A stretch of 59,694 nucleotides of DNA, taken from the NCBI RefSeq assembly GCF_009915155.1, contig NZ_JAABLM010000015.1, forward strand, positions 1 to 59,694, given 5' to 3'. Below, in pieces: positions 8,475-17,113 of this stretch (position 1 is its first letter; every line of letters begins with the position of its first letter). Source of the stretch: Flavobacterium ichthyis (GTDB lineage: Bacteria; Bacteroidota; Bacteroidia; Flavobacteriales; Flavobacteriaceae). The notes below the pieces were generated by a model. It ran no database searches. It saw only the letters and a list, made by a program, of their open reading frames with translations, and was not told the origin of the DNA. Both the position numbers and the translations under genes were made by a program.

Positions 8475-8573
8475 CGTAATTCCCGTCGCCGTTTCAATTT
8501 TCCTGCTCCAAAAAAAGGAGCAGGAAAGATTTACACTTTGCCGGGGCTAATGAAAAACTTCAGGCATTTTTTT
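8475..8573 (-). repeat. Dispersed hairpin repeat, copy A
   Basis: Read on the minus strand, this stretch begins AAATGCCTGA, then ATTAGCCCCGGCAAAGTG, an inner palindrome (TTTCCTGCTCC / GGAGCAGGAAA around a T run), and ends GACGGGAATTACG. Copy B at 28693-28791 is nearly identical over the core in the opposite orientation. Copy A lies upstream of the uvrD/pcrA promoter and makes a false N-terminal extension of that ORF appear open. Confidence 0.85.
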
Positions 8574-8631
8574 ATCGTCTGTTTCCCCACAATGCGTAAA
8601 ATTCTCCCTAAAAAATTTCCTCAAAAATCCT

Positions 8632-8639
8632 TATTTTTG
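8632..8639 (+). promoter_or_regulatory. Candidate -7 element TATTTTTG of pcrA/uvrD
   Basis: TATTTTTG matches TAnnTTTG and ends 21 bp before the preferred ATG at 8661, with a purine-rich AAGGAAAAG between. This supports the downstream start rather than the in-frame ATG at 8427. Confidence 0.5.
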
Positions 8640-8660
8640 CAAAAAAGCAAAGGAAAAGAA

Positions 8661-10991
8661 ATGCAACAATATATTAGCCAACTCAACGATGCGCAACAAG
8701 CTCCGGTTTTACAAAAAGACGGACCCATGATCATTATTGCTGGAGCCGGTTCGGGAAAAACCAGAGTGTTAACCATAAGAATTGCGTACTTGATGAGTCA
8801 AGGCGTTGACGCTTTTAATATTTTGGCGTTAACCTTTACCAACAAAGCCGCCCGCGAAATGAAAAAAAGAATTTCAGACATCGTGGGTAGCAACGAAGCT
8901 AAAAACCTTTGGATGGGAACTTTCCACTCGGTTTTCGCCAGAATTTTGCGTTCGGAAGCAGATAAATTAGGCTATCCATCAAACTTTTCTATTTACGATT
9001 CTCAAGATTCCGTTAGATTAATTGGAGCGATTATTAAAGAAATGCAGTTGGACAAAGATGTGTATAAACCCAAGCAGGTCTTCAGCAGAATTTCTTCGTA
9101 TAAAAACAGTTTAATTACGGTAAAAGCCTATTTCAACAATCCTGAATTGCAGGAACAAGACGCCATGTCTAAAAAACCGCGTTTGGGAGAAATTTATCAA
9201 AATTATGTAGAACGTTGCTTTAAAGCTGGAGCAATGGATTTTGATGATTTGTTATTGAAAACCAACGAGTTACTAAATGTTTATCCGGATGTTTTGCAAA
9301 AATACCAAGACCGTTTTCGCTATATTTTAGTGGATGAGTACCAAGATACTAATCATTCACAATATTTAATTGTTCGTGCCTTGTCAGACAAGTTTCAAAA
9401 TATTTGCGTTGTTGGCGATGATGCACAAAGTATTTATGCTTTTCGAGGCGCAAACATCAACAATATTTTAAATTTTCAAAAAGATTATGCTGGCGTGCAA
9501 ACGTATCGATTAGAGCAAAATTACCGCTCAACCCGAAATATCGTGGAAGCCGCTAATAATGTAATCGACAAAAATAAAACCAAACTGGATAAGGTGGTTT
9601 GGACCGCAAATGATTTTGGACCAAAAATTAAAATCCACCGCAGTTTGACAGATGGTGAAGAAGGTCGTTTTGTAGCGGGAGAAATTTTTGAGAAGAAAAT
9701 GCAAAACCAGCTCATGAATGGGAATTTCGCCATTTTGTATCGCACCAATGCACAATCCCGAGCGATGGAAGATGCTTTGCGAAAGCGCGATATTCCTTAC
9801 AGAATTTATGGAGGTTTGTCTTTTTACCAAAGAAAAGAAATTAAAGATGTTTTGTCGTACTTGCGTTTAATCATCAACCCAAAAGACGAGGAAGCGTTGA
9901 TTCGCGTGATCAATTATCCAGCGAGAGGAATTGGCGATACAACCGTTGAAAAATTAACTATCGCTGCCAATCACTACAAACGTTCCATTTTTGAAGTGAT
10001 GGAAAATATTGACAGAATTGATTTAAAATTAAATTCGGGAACAAGGCAACGGTTGCAGGATTTTGTTACGATGATTAAAAGTTTTCAGGTTATCGATCAA
10101 AACCAAGATGCTTTTTATTTGGCGGAACATGTAACCAAAAAAACCGGATTGATTCAGGAACTGAAAAAGGACGGAACTCCGGAAGGAATTGCACGTTTGG
10201 AAAATATCGAAGAACTTTTGAACGGTATCAAAGATTTTATTGAAGGTCAAAAAGAAATTGATGGCGCAAGAGGTTCTCTTTCGGAATTTATGGAAGATGT
10301 AGCACTTGCTACAGATTTAGACAAAGATACTGGAGATGATGATCGTGTGGCATTGATGACAATTCACTTGGCAAAAGGTTTGGAATTTCCTTACGTTTTT
10401 GTGGTAGGAATGGAAGAAGATCTTTTCCCAAGCGCCATGAGTATGAACACACGAAGTGAACTTGAAGAAGAACGCCGTTTATTTTATGTGGCGTTAACTC
10501 GAGCAGAACATCAAGCCTATCTAACTTATGCACAATCCCGTTACCGTTGGGGAAAATTAACTGACAGTGAACCATCACGTTTTATCGAGGAAATTGATGG
10601 AGAATATCTCGAATATCTCACGCCAAACGAAGGAAGTTATCGCTACAAACCTATGATTAATATGGACATATTTGGCGATGTTGATAAATCAAAATTGCGT
10701 TTGAGCAAACCCGTTGGCGGTATTCCACCAAAAAAATATGGCGACGAAGAACCCGCAGTTTCCGCAAATATCAGAAAATTAAAACCCGTAGATTCTAGGA
10801 GTTCAAATCCAAGTTTGCACGATGATACTAAACTTTCAATAGGAAATGTAGTGATGCACGAACGATTTGGAAAAGGTCAGGTTTTAAATCTTGAAGGAGC
10901 TGGAGCGGATAAAAAAGCGGAAATCAAATTTGAAGTTGGCGGTATCAAAAAATTATTGCTTCGATTTGCAAAATTAGATGTGATTGGGTGA
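8661..10991 (+). CDS. UvrD/PcrA-type superfamily 1 DNA helicase
   Basis: This ATP-dependent 3'-5' DNA helicase acts in repair and replication restart. The motifs appear in order: Walker A AGAGSGKT (about 27-34), GTFHSVFARIL, Walker B VDEYQDTNHSQ, motif III GDDAQSIYAFRGA, QNYRST, motif V TIHLAKGLEFP and motif VI EERRLFYVALTRA. The C-terminus GNVVMHERFGKGQVLNLEG is the PcrA-type tudor-like extension that contacts RNA polymerase. I chose the ATG at 8661 (776 aa, MQQYISQLNDAQQAPV) because the frame upstream crosses a dispersed repeat and a promoter-like element. Confidence 0.95.
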   Translation: MQQYISQLNDAQQAPVLQKDGPMIIIAGAGSGKTRVLTIRIAYLMSQGVDAFNILALTFTNKAAREMKKRISDIVGSNEAKNLWMGTFHSVFARILRSEADKLGYPSNFSIYDSQDSVRLIGAIIKEMQLDKDVYKPKQVFSRISSYKNSLITVKAYFNNPELQEQDAMSKKPRLGEIYQNYVERCFKAGAMDFDDLLLKTNELLNVYPDVLQKYQDRFRYILVDEYQDTNHSQYLIVRALSDKFQNICVVGDDAQSIYAFRGANINNILNFQKDYAGVQTYRLEQNYRSTRNIVEAANNVIDKNKTKLDKVVWTANDFGPKIKIHRSLTDGEEGRFVAGEIFEKKMQNQLMNGNFAILYRTNAQSRAMEDALRKRDIPYRIYGGLSFYQRKEIKDVLSYLRLIINPKDEEALIRVINYPARGIGDTTVEKLTIAANHYKRSIFEVMENIDRIDLKLNSGTRQRLQDFVTMIKSFQVIDQNQDAFYLAEHVTKKTGLIQELKKDGTPEGIARLENIEELLNGIKDFIEGQKEIDGARGSLSEFMEDVALATDLDKDTGDDDRVALMTIHLAKGLEFPYVFVVGMEEDLFPSAMSMNTRSELEEERRLFYVALTRAEHQAYLTYAQSRYRWGKLTDSEPSRFIEEIDGEYLEYLTPNEGSYRYKPMINMDIFGDVDKSKLRLSKPVGGIPPKKYGDEEPAVSANIRKLKPVDSRSSNPSLHDDTKLSIGNVVMHERFGKGQVLNLEGAGADKKAEIKFEVGGIKKLLLRFAKLDVIG

Positions 10992-11095
10992 TTTTTTAGC
11001 TACAAATTTTTTAGCTACAAATTCATGAATGTTTATTTTAAAACTTTGATATTTAATAATTAATAAAAAAAATATTCGTGCATTCGTGTTAAACT
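10992..11095. repeat. 15-bp tandem duplication and degenerate inverted repeat behind pcrA/uvrD
   Basis: Directly after the helicase stop, the 15-mer TTTTTTAGCTACAAA occurs twice in tandem. The following ACAAATTCATGAAT is mirrored about 50 bp later by a related sequence, ATTCGTGCATTCGTGT. The pair looks like the worn ends of a short intergenic repeat. No gene is seen in this gap. Confidence 0.6.
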
Positions 11096-11113
11096 AATTT
11101 TTTAGACAGGATT

Positions 11114-11148
11114 TAAAATCTTAAATCAGTTATTCTAAATCTAAAATC
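11114..11148 (-). repeat. Heptad array behind lytT
   Basis: Read on the minus strand, the array begins with the GA of the TGA stop codon: GATTTTA, GATTTAG, AATAACT, GATTTAA, GATTTTA. These are five seven-base units in strict register, four of the form GATTTNN. Confidence 0.75.
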
Positions 11149-11830
11149 AAAAAATCCACTTTTTTACTTCATTTTTATAGGTTTCGCCAATGGGTGTTGA
11201 GCCTAAATCATGGTAAATAAGATTACCGTCAACTGATTTTATTTTTTCCAAGTTGATAATGTACGATTTGTGGATTCGCATGAATTTTTTCGAGGGAAGT
11301 TTATGAATGAAATCTTTCAGATTATCTAGCACAATCAAACGTTCGTCCGAAAGATGAATCCGGATATAATCGCTTAAACCTTCAATAAAAATGATGTCAT
11401 CAGGATTGATTTTCACTTGTCTGCCATCGACCTTAACAAATAAATGCGACTTGTTTTCCACATTTGTAAATTCTGTAAACTCCGTAAATTTTTGAACGGC
11501 TTTGTGAAATTTGTCAAAACTAATAGGCTTGAGCAAATAATCAACCACACGGTAATCATAACTTTCCAAAGCATAATCAGGATAGGCGGTTGTCACCACA
11601 AAATAATTTTCTTTGTTAAACATTTGCATCAACTGAATTCCAGACAATTCCGGCATTTGAACATCAATAAAAATTAAATTTACAGCTTCTTTTTGCAATA
11701 AATGAATGACCTGAAAAACATCAGTTGTGGCTAAAATCACTTGCAATTGCAGGAGTTTTTCGGCATAATTTTTTAAAAGTTCTACCGCAAGAGGCTCATC
11801 GTCTAAAATGATACATTTAATTTTTTTCAT
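11147..11830 (-). CDS. LytTR-family response regulator
   Basis: This is a DNA-binding response regulator. The N-terminal receiver domain (about 3-120) has the acidic pair Asp10/Asp11, phosphoacceptor Asp56 in FIDVQMP and Lys in LLKPISFDKF. The C-terminal LytTR domain (about 130-227) shows FVKVDGRQVKINPDDIIFIE and the closing SYIINLEKI block. At 227 aa it has the usual AlgR/LytR size. It follows its sensor kinase by 3 bp and is certainly its partner. Target genes cannot be read here, though LytTR systems often control envelope or autolysis functions. Confidence 0.95.
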   Translation of the reverse strand: MKKIKCIILDDEPLAVELLKNYAEKLLQLQVILATTDVFQVIHLLQKEAVNLIFIDVQMPELSGIQLMQMFNKENYFVVTTAYPDYALESYDYRVVDYLLKPISFDKFHKAVQKFTEFTEFTNVENKSHLFVKVDGRQVKINPDDIIFIEGLSDYIRIHLSDERLIVLDNLKDFIHKLPSKKFMRIHKSYIINLEKIKSVDGNLIYHDLGSTPIGETYKNEVKKWIF

Positions 11831-11833
11831 TTT

Positions 11834-12865
11834 TTACAATTGAATTTGGAGGTAACTTTTAAAAATATTTCCTTCAGAAATAATTTCTAATTTGTAATTA
11901 TTTGGAAAATAAAAAGCCAATCTTTTCTTCAAATTTTCAATCCCAATTCCCGATTGGTTGTCTTTCAACTTGTTGTTAATTTTGTTTTCAGTAGCAACAA
12001 TAACAGTATTTTTAGAAGATTTTACTGAGAAAAATACCGGATTTTTGGCATCATCTAAAATTCCGTGTTTGATACAATTTTCCACAAACGGAAGCAAAAG
12101 ATAAGGAGGAATCAATAAATTTTTATCTTCAATTTCATATTGTAATTTAAAAAATACTGGATTGTTATTTCTAATTTTTTCCAATGCTATAAAACTTTCA
12201 ATGTAACTTATTTCACTACCAATTTTTATCTTTTCTTTTTGCGTTTCGTAGGTTGTGAACCGCATAATTTCACTCAATTTTTCGATTGCTGGCAAAGCCT
12301 GATCAGATTTTTTGAAAACCAAAGAGTAAATATTATTAAGCGTGTTAAAAATAAAGTGTGGATTAATTTGCGACTTCAAAAACTGAATTTCAGCCCGTTT
12401 TTTTTCTTCGGTTAAAAATACTTCTTTCTGTAAACTTCTAATTAAATTAATTACAATCCAAATCACAGAACTGGCAAAAATAGGAATCGAACCCCAATAT
12501 AAATTGTCTAAAACATAATAGGATAGAGGCGTTCCTTCAAAATAATTTCCGGTGCCAAAGATTTTCAAAAACAATATTTCTTCAATCAAATATCTGAAAA
12601 AAATAAAAAATGAATAGATAAGTATTAAGCCAATGAAAAATTTGCTCATGGCTTTTACATCAAAAAAACGCTTTAAAAGATATAGGTAATTCAAGTAAAA
12701 AACTGCAGCATTTATCAAAATGTAACTGATACTGAATGGATTAATCGTATCGATTATTACGCCAAAATCTGAATTTGGTTTTAGTTCGACCAAATGACTG
12801 AAGATAAAAATTGACCAAAAAATAATATGAATTATAATTTCTTTTTGTCTTGAAAATAATTTCAT
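11834..12865 (-). CDS. LytS/YehU-type sensor histidine kinase
   Basis: The 343-aa membrane sensor kinase has about four N-terminal transmembrane helices (about 10-27, 48-66, 76-96, 125-145). The His_kinase domain follows, with the phosphoacceptor in SQINPHFIFNTLNNIY (His170). The ATPase part has LLIPPYLLLPFVENCIKHG and the G-box SGIGIENLKKRL. This is the PF06580-type architecture that pairs with LytTR regulators. The next gene, 3 bp downstream, is that regulator. The short periplasmic loops leave no obvious ligand domain, so sensing is probably within the membrane. Confidence 0.93.
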   Translation of the reverse strand: MKLFSRQKEIIIHIIFWSIFIFSHLVELKPNSDFGVIIDTINPFSISYILINAAVFYLNYLYLLKRFFDVKAMSKFFIGLILIYSFFIFFRYLIEEILFLKIFGTGNYFEGTPLSYYVLDNLYWGSIPIFASSVIWIVINLIRSLQKEVFLTEEKKRAEIQFLKSQINPHFIFNTLNNIYSLVFKKSDQALPAIEKLSEIMRFTTYETQKEKIKIGSEISYIESFIALEKIRNNNPVFFKLQYEIEDKNLLIPPYLLLPFVENCIKHGILDDAKNPVFFSVKSSKNTVIVATENKINNKLKDNQSGIGIENLKKRLAFYFPNNYKLEIISEGNIFKSYLQIQL

Positions 12866-13017
12866 AAACTACATTTTTATTGATTTTGTAAAAGTACATC
12901 GGGATTTACAAACTCAAAAAGCGTTGACCGATAATTACACGGTGTTCATCGAAAATATGAGATTTCAAAAGAGAAGAAACCACAATTTTGTCCTAATAAT
13001 TTTAAAAAATAAATCTC

Positions 13018-13830
13018 ATGACCAAAGTATTTTTAATGTTCGTAATTTTTGCCGTTTCAAAAGTAAATGCTCAAGCACCAATATTTCAGGATAAATTTCC
13101 CGATGCAATTGAAGTGCTGAATTTTGGAACTTTTCACATGGGTTACACACCTGACGCTAATACGGTTAATTTTGATGAAAATGACAAAAAGAATCAATCG
13201 GAAGTCCATAAAGTTGCTAAAATGTTAGCCAATTTTAAACCTACGGTAATTATAGTGGAAACAACTCCCGAGTACAATGAAAATCTTCAAAAAGAATATC
13301 AAAATTACCTGCAAAATCCGAAAATGAAATTTGAAAAACCTTCGGAAATTGAGCTTTTAGCTTATGAAGTAGGACGGTTAAGCAAAGCCACAAAAATATA
13401 CGGAATTGATCATCAAATGGGTTACAACTATAACATTGGCAATCAAATTAAGAACAAGGTAAACGATGATACTTTCGAACAATATTTTACCTTAGTGAAT
13501 GCTGAAGAAGAAAAACTCAACTACGACAATCTTTCGCTTTTGGATAAGTTAAAAGTGGACAATCATCCGCAATATTTGGATTTTCTGATCAATGTAAATG
13601 CTGATGTTTTAACCTACGTTTCCACTCAAAATAATTTTGAAGGAGCGGATCAAGCGGCTCGATATTACCACAGAAATTTGCGTATGTTTTCAAATCTTAA
13701 CCAAATTCACTTTGCTCCGGGAGATCGCGTTTTTATTTTAATGGGAGCTTCTCACACGGCGTTTTTCAATGATTTTATGCGAAGAAGTCCAAAATATAAA
13801 TTAGTTGATCCATTTTTGTACCTAAAATAA
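13018..13830 (+). CDS. DUF5694-type secreted protein (TraB/GumN/EreA-like fold)
   Basis: A signal peptide ends near VNAQA (about residue 20). The mature protein has the short conserved motifs of the TIKI/TraB/EreA superfamily: GTFHMGYTPD, VETTPEY, IYGIDHQMGYNY and the C-terminal FILMGASHTAFF. In this superfamily such His/Glu residues form a metal or hydrolase site, and DUF5694 is the bacterial branch that fits best. It is probably periplasmic. It is divergent from the LytS kinase, with 152 bp between them. Enzymatic activity is inferred from the fold only. Confidence 0.75.
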   Translation: MTKVFLMFVIFAVSKVNAQAPIFQDKFPDAIEVLNFGTFHMGYTPDANTVNFDENDKKNQSEVHKVAKMLANFKPTVIIVETTPEYNENLQKEYQNYLQNPKMKFEKPSEIELLAYEVGRLSKATKIYGIDHQMGYNYNIGNQIKNKVNDDTFEQYFTLVNAEEEKLNYDNLSLLDKLKVDNHPQYLDFLINVNADVLTYVSTQNNFEGADQAARYYHRNLRMFSNLNQIHFAPGDRVFILMGASHTAFFNDFMRRSPKYKLVDPFLYLK

Positions 13831-13857
13831 AAATCAGAAAAACCTTCGATATTTCGC

Positions 13858-13865
13858 TAAATTTG
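13858..13865 (+). promoter_or_regulatory. Candidate -7 element TAAATTTG
   Basis: TAAATTTG matches TAnnTTTG and ends 22 bp upstream of the threonylcarbamoyl-AMP synthase ATG. Confidence 0.45.
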
Positions 13866-13887
13866 CGTAAATTATCGTAAAAAATAA

Positions 13888-14511
13888 ATGGCAGAATTTA
13901 TCAAAATATACGAAGACAAACCCAGTGAAGCCGCTATAAAAAAGGTGGTAGAAGTGTTGAGAAATGGTGGTTTAGTAATTTATCCAACTGATACGGTTTA
14001 TGGTTTGGGTTGTGATATTACCAACTCTCGCGCTTTGGAACGCATTGCTAAACTCAAAGGGATTAAACTTGAAAAAGCCAATTTTTCTTTTATTTGTCAT
14101 GATTTAAGTAACCTTTCCGATTATGTTCGGCAGATTGATACGGCAACTTTTAAGATTTTAAAAAAAGCACTTCCAGGACCTTATACTTTTATTCTTCCAG
14201 GAAATAATGATTTGCCAAAGGAATTTCGCAAGAAAAAAACCGTTGGAATTCGGGTACCAGATAATCGAATCGCGTTAGAAATTGTGAAAATGCTGGGAAA
14301 TCCTATTGTTTCAACCTCTATTCACGACGAAGACGAAGTTTTAGAATATTCAACCGATCCAGAATTAATCTTCGAAAAATGGCAAAACAAAGTGGATATG
14401 GTTATTGATGGAGGATATGGAGACAACCAAGCTTCGACAATTATTGATTTATCTGATTATGAACCTGTTGTGATAAGAGAAGGAAAAGGCGAAATTGATT
14501 TTTTATTTTAA
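13888..14511 (+). CDS. L-threonylcarbamoyladenylate synthase (TsaC/Sua5 family)
   Basis: The enzyme makes threonylcarbamoyl-AMP from threonine, bicarbonate and ATP, the first step of the t6A tRNA modification. The nucleotide and threonine-binding segment YPTDTVYGLGCDI lies at residues about 32-44. The later blocks KALPGPYTFILPG, KKKTVGIRVPD and GNPIVSTSIH are family hallmarks. At 207 aa it is a YrdC/TsaC-type single-domain protein without the Sua5 C-terminal domain. It is cytoplasmic and transcribed alone from its own promoter-like element. Confidence 0.95.
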   Translation: MAEFIKIYEDKPSEAAIKKVVEVLRNGGLVIYPTDTVYGLGCDITNSRALERIAKLKGIKLEKANFSFICHDLSNLSDYVRQIDTATFKILKKALPGPYTFILPGNNDLPKEFRKKKTVGIRVPDNRIALEIVKMLGNPIVSTSIHDEDEVLEYSTDPELIFEKWQNKVDMVIDGGYGDNQASTIIDLSDYEPVVIREGKGEIDFLF

Positions 14512-14721
14512 AAAAATTATCTTTTGGCAAAATTTTTGCATTTGAAATAAATAATCATAAATTAGCATCACCAATTAAGAATTCCCCAACTAATGCGAAT
14601 TTAATATTTACCATATGCTATTCTTAATTTAAATATTTAATTGGTTATAAATAAAAATTAGGGATACATAAAAAGCAGGCTTACGGGCCTGCTTTTGCAT
14701 TTATTAATATTCTAAAACGAC
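14512..14721. other. AT-rich intergenic stretch
   Basis: Between the convergent tsaC-type and ompA-type genes I see only AT-rich sequence and the terminator at 14671-14696. Confidence 0.5.
14671..14696 (-). terminator. Terminator of the OmpA-like gene
   Basis: AAAAGCAGGC and GCCTGCTTTT form a perfect 10-bp stem around a 6-nt loop. On the minus strand it ends in five T about 25 bp beyond the ompA-like stop. Confidence 0.85.
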
Positions 14722-15561
14722 TTAGTTTTTCGCCGCCATGTTTTTCATTTCTTTTTCAATCATATCGTAAAACTGATCAATTTTAGGAAGTACCACAATT
14801 CTAGTTCTTCTATTTGTCGCTCTATTTTCGGCTGAATTGTTATCAACTAAAGGAATGTATTCACTTCTTCCGGCAGCAATTAACTGTTTAGGATTTACGT
14901 TTAATTCCTGTAAAACTCTAATGATTGATGTAGATCTTTTTACTGATAAATCCCAGTTGTCAAGGATAATTCCATTAGATTTGTATGGAACATTATCAGT
15001 ATGTCCTTCCACCATACATTCAAAATCAGGTTTACTATTTACAACTTTAGCAACCTTCGCCAAAACTTCTTTTGCTCTGTCACTTACTACGTAACTTCCG
15101 CTTTTAAACAATAATTTATCAGCAATTGAAATAAAAACTACTCCTTTTTCAACATTTACCTGAATGTCTGGATCATTAATTCCAACAGAACTTTTCAAGC
15201 TGGTAACTAATGCTAAAGTAACCGAATCTTTTCTGGTTAAAGCATCTTGCAAACGTGTGATTTTTAAATCTTTTTCTTTTAAACTTTCTAAAGATTTTTC
15301 CAAATTTGAAGCACCTTGAGAAGATAAAGTCGTCAAATTATCTCTGGTATTGATCAAATCTGTTTTGTCTTTTCGCAAATCTTCCACTTGTCTGTTGAGC
15401 ATATCTCGCTCAGTCAAACAAGAATTTAATTTAACCGTAGCAGTATTCAGTAAGTCCTGAATTTCTTTGTTTTTTGCTTCAAGCTCGGCGATTTTTTTCT
15501 TCGAACCGCACGAAGTCAGTGTTAATGTAGCAACTGACAGTATTAAAAAGGCTTTTTTCAT
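14722..15561 (-). CDS. OmpA-family peptidoglycan-binding lipoprotein
   Basis: A lipoprotein signal peptide with lipobox LTSC is followed by a long coiled-coil stalk (about residues 25-120). A C-terminal OmpA domain (about 130-265) contains CMVEGHTDNVPYKS, DNWDLSVKRS and the ending NRATNRRTRIVVLP, which bind meso-diaminopimelate in peptidoglycan. It lacks a beta-barrel and so is a lipid-anchored tether between the outer membrane and the cell wall. At 279 aa it is normal for flavobacterial OmpA-like lipoproteins. It has a promoter-like element 28 bp upstream and its own terminator. Confidence 0.92.
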   Translation of the reverse strand: MKKAFLILSVATLTLTSCGSKKKIAELEAKNKEIQDLLNTATVKLNSCLTERDMLNRQVEDLRKDKTDLINTRDNLTTLSSQGASNLEKSLESLKEKDLKITRLQDALTRKDSVTLALVTSLKSSVGINDPDIQVNVEKGVVFISIADKLLFKSGSYVVSDRAKEVLAKVAKVVNSKPDFECMVEGHTDNVPYKSNGIILDNWDLSVKRSTSIIRVLQELNVNPKQLIAAGRSEYIPLVDNNSAENRATNRRTRIVVLPKIDQFYDMIEKEMKNMAAKN

Positions 15562-15588
15562 AGGTTATAGTTTTGATTTCAACGTTAA

Positions 15589-15596
15589 CAAATTTA
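15589..15596 (-). promoter_or_regulatory. Candidate -7 element TAAATTTG of the OmpA-like gene
   Basis: On the minus strand TAAATTTG lies 27 bp upstream of the ompA-like ATG and matches TAnnTTTG. Confidence 0.45.
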
Positions 15597-15647
15597 CAGA
15601 TTATTAAAAAGGTTAAAAAATTTGCGATTATAAACAAATGTTAAAAA

Positions 15648-16637
15648 TCACGGAGCAAATATCTTGCCTTTTTTGAGAAAATGATAGTGTACAATGCTTT
15701 TTATTTTGTAGTAATTTACGTACTGCGTTGAATTTCTTTTCTTTAGAAATTTAAAAAAATACAAATAAAAATAAAAATGTGCTTTTAATATTGACCAAAT
15801 ATGAGTAAATTTTCCTTGAATAAGAAACCTTAATCCCGCCAAACCATCTTGTGAAAGCCTGATAAATAACACCCCAAACATTTTTTTTGAGGGCAAATTT
15901 TTAACAAGCATCCATAATGAGTTTCTAAAATTTAAAAATGTTTTCTGTGGATTCGATTCTTTCAAAGTTGCCCCGCCAACGTGGTAAACCGTTGAAAATC
16001 CACAATATTTTGCTTTATAATTTTTATTGAAAGCCCTCCAGCATAAATCAATTTCCTCTTGATGCGCAAAAAAATCTTCGTCAAAACCTTCTAACGCTCT
16101 AAAAACTTCTTTCCTGATAAAAAAACAAGCACCCGAAGCCCAAAAAATAGAATACGCATCATCATATTGACTTAAATCTTCCTCAAGTTCCTGAAATACT
16201 CTTCCTCTACAAAAAGGAAAACCATATTTATCAATAAATCCTCCAGCTGCTCCAGCATATTCAAATTTTTTCTTGTTTTTATAATCTAAAATTTTAGGCT
16301 GAATAATGGCGGTATCACTTTCACTTTCAAACATTTGTAATACAGGTTCAAGCCAGTTTTCAGTCACTTCGATATCCGAATTTACCAAGGCATAAATTTC
16401 TTCTTCAACTTGCTGTAAAGCTATGTTATAACCTTTTGCAAAACCATAATTTCCTTTATTTTGGATAATGCTAATTTCGGGAAAATTTTGTTTTACAAAC
16501 TCAACAGAGTCATCGGTTGAAGCGTTATCAGCAACATAAATTTTTGCTTCGTTAGAAAAGGCTAAAATTGTAGGCAAAAAAGTTTCGAGCAAACCTTTAC
16601 CATTCCAATTTAAAATTACAACCGCAATTTTTTTCAT
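15648..16637 (-). CDS. Glycosyltransferase family 2
   Basis: This GT-A fold transferase probably adds sugars to an envelope polysaccharide. The N-terminus AVVILNWNGKGLLE and ADNASTDDSVEFV is the GT2 nucleotide-sugar site. YALVNSDIEV is the metal-binding position, and FWASGACFFIRKEVF with FFAHQEEIDLCWR is the acceptor/catalytic region, as in rhamnosyltransferase-like GT2 enzymes. I start it at 16637 (MKKIAVVILNWNG, 329 aa) because the longer frame to 16721 would overlap the upstream gene and add residues unlike the family. It lies 25 bp downstream of the HsdR_N-like gene. Confidence 0.9.
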   Translation of the reverse strand: MKKIAVVILNWNGKGLLETFLPTILAFSNEAKIYVADNASTDDSVEFVKQNFPEISIIQNKGNYGFAKGYNIALQQVEEEIYALVNSDIEVTENWLEPVLQMFESESDTAIIQPKILDYKNKKKFEYAGAAGGFIDKYGFPFCRGRVFQELEEDLSQYDDAYSIFWASGACFFIRKEVFRALEGFDEDFFAHQEEIDLCWRAFNKNYKAKYCGFSTVYHVGGATLKESNPQKTFLNFRNSLWMLVKNLPSKKMFGVLFIRLSQDGLAGLRFLIQGKFTHIWSILKAHFYFYLYFFKFLKKRNSTQYVNYYKIKSIVHYHFLKKGKIFAP

Positions 16638-16662
16638 TTTTTTTGAAGAAATTTTTGCAATG

Positions 16663-17109
16663 TTATTTAGCAAAATCGGGTAAATTTTGAAGAAAATTAT
16701 ACCGCTCATTTTGATAATCAAGCTGGCAAAAGTAATGATTTAATCCATTAGTTACCATTAAAAACTTTGATTCGAGTGCTAAATTATACCTGGCAATTTG
16801 ATCAAATGTTTGCTGGCTGATTATTACGTCCGCAGATTTACATTCAATCAACAAAAATAATCTTCCATCTGGTTGAAAAACAACCACATCGTAACGTTTA
16901 GTTAAACCATTTAATCTTATAATTTTTTCAACGTTAATGTATGATTTTGGATATTTCATATCTTCAATCAAAAACCGCACTACGTGTTGACGAACCCATT
17001 CTTCGGGAGTTAAAATCACAAATTTTTTTCTGATTTCGTCAAAAATGGCTACTTTATTTTCGCTATTTTTGAAGCGGAATTGATAGGCCGGGAAATTTAA
17101 TTTTGTCAT
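16663..17109 (-). CDS. HsdR_N-like (PD-D/ExK) single-domain protein
   Basis: The 148-aa protein matches the HSDR_N_2 type of nuclease-fold domain. RYDVVVFQPDG and LLIECKSADVIISQ give the D-(12)-ExK pattern (Asp of YDVVVF, then Glu-Cys-Lys). Although related to the N-terminus of type I restriction R subunits, it stands alone next to holA and a glycosyltransferase, an arrangement I associate with Flavobacteriia in general. It is therefore more likely a housekeeping DNA-associated protein than a restriction enzyme. A -7 element almost touches its ATG. Confidence 0.8.
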   Translation of the reverse strand: MTKLNFPAYQFRFKNSENKVAIFDEIRKKFVILTPEEWVRQHVVRFLIEDMKYPKSYINVEKIIRLNGLTKRYDVVVFQPDGRLFLLIECKSADVIISQQTFDQIARYNLALESKFLMVTNGLNHYFCQLDYQNERYNFLQNLPDFAK

Positions 17110-17113
17110 GTTA

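Noticed and set aside
8427..8660. In-frame 78-codon N-terminal extension of the UvrD/PcrA helicase
   Set aside because: It reads through a dispersed hairpin repeat and a promoter-like -7 element, and the residues do not resemble the family. Start at 8661 preferred.
16638..16721. Extension of the glycosyltransferase to 16721
   Set aside because: It overlaps the upstream HsdR_N-like gene by 59 bp, and the family begins with the (K)KIAVVILNWN strand.
16663..17109. HsdR_N-like protein as part of a restriction system
   Set aside because: It has no methylase or helicase partner nearby. Its place beside holA looks like a general flavobacterial housekeeping context.
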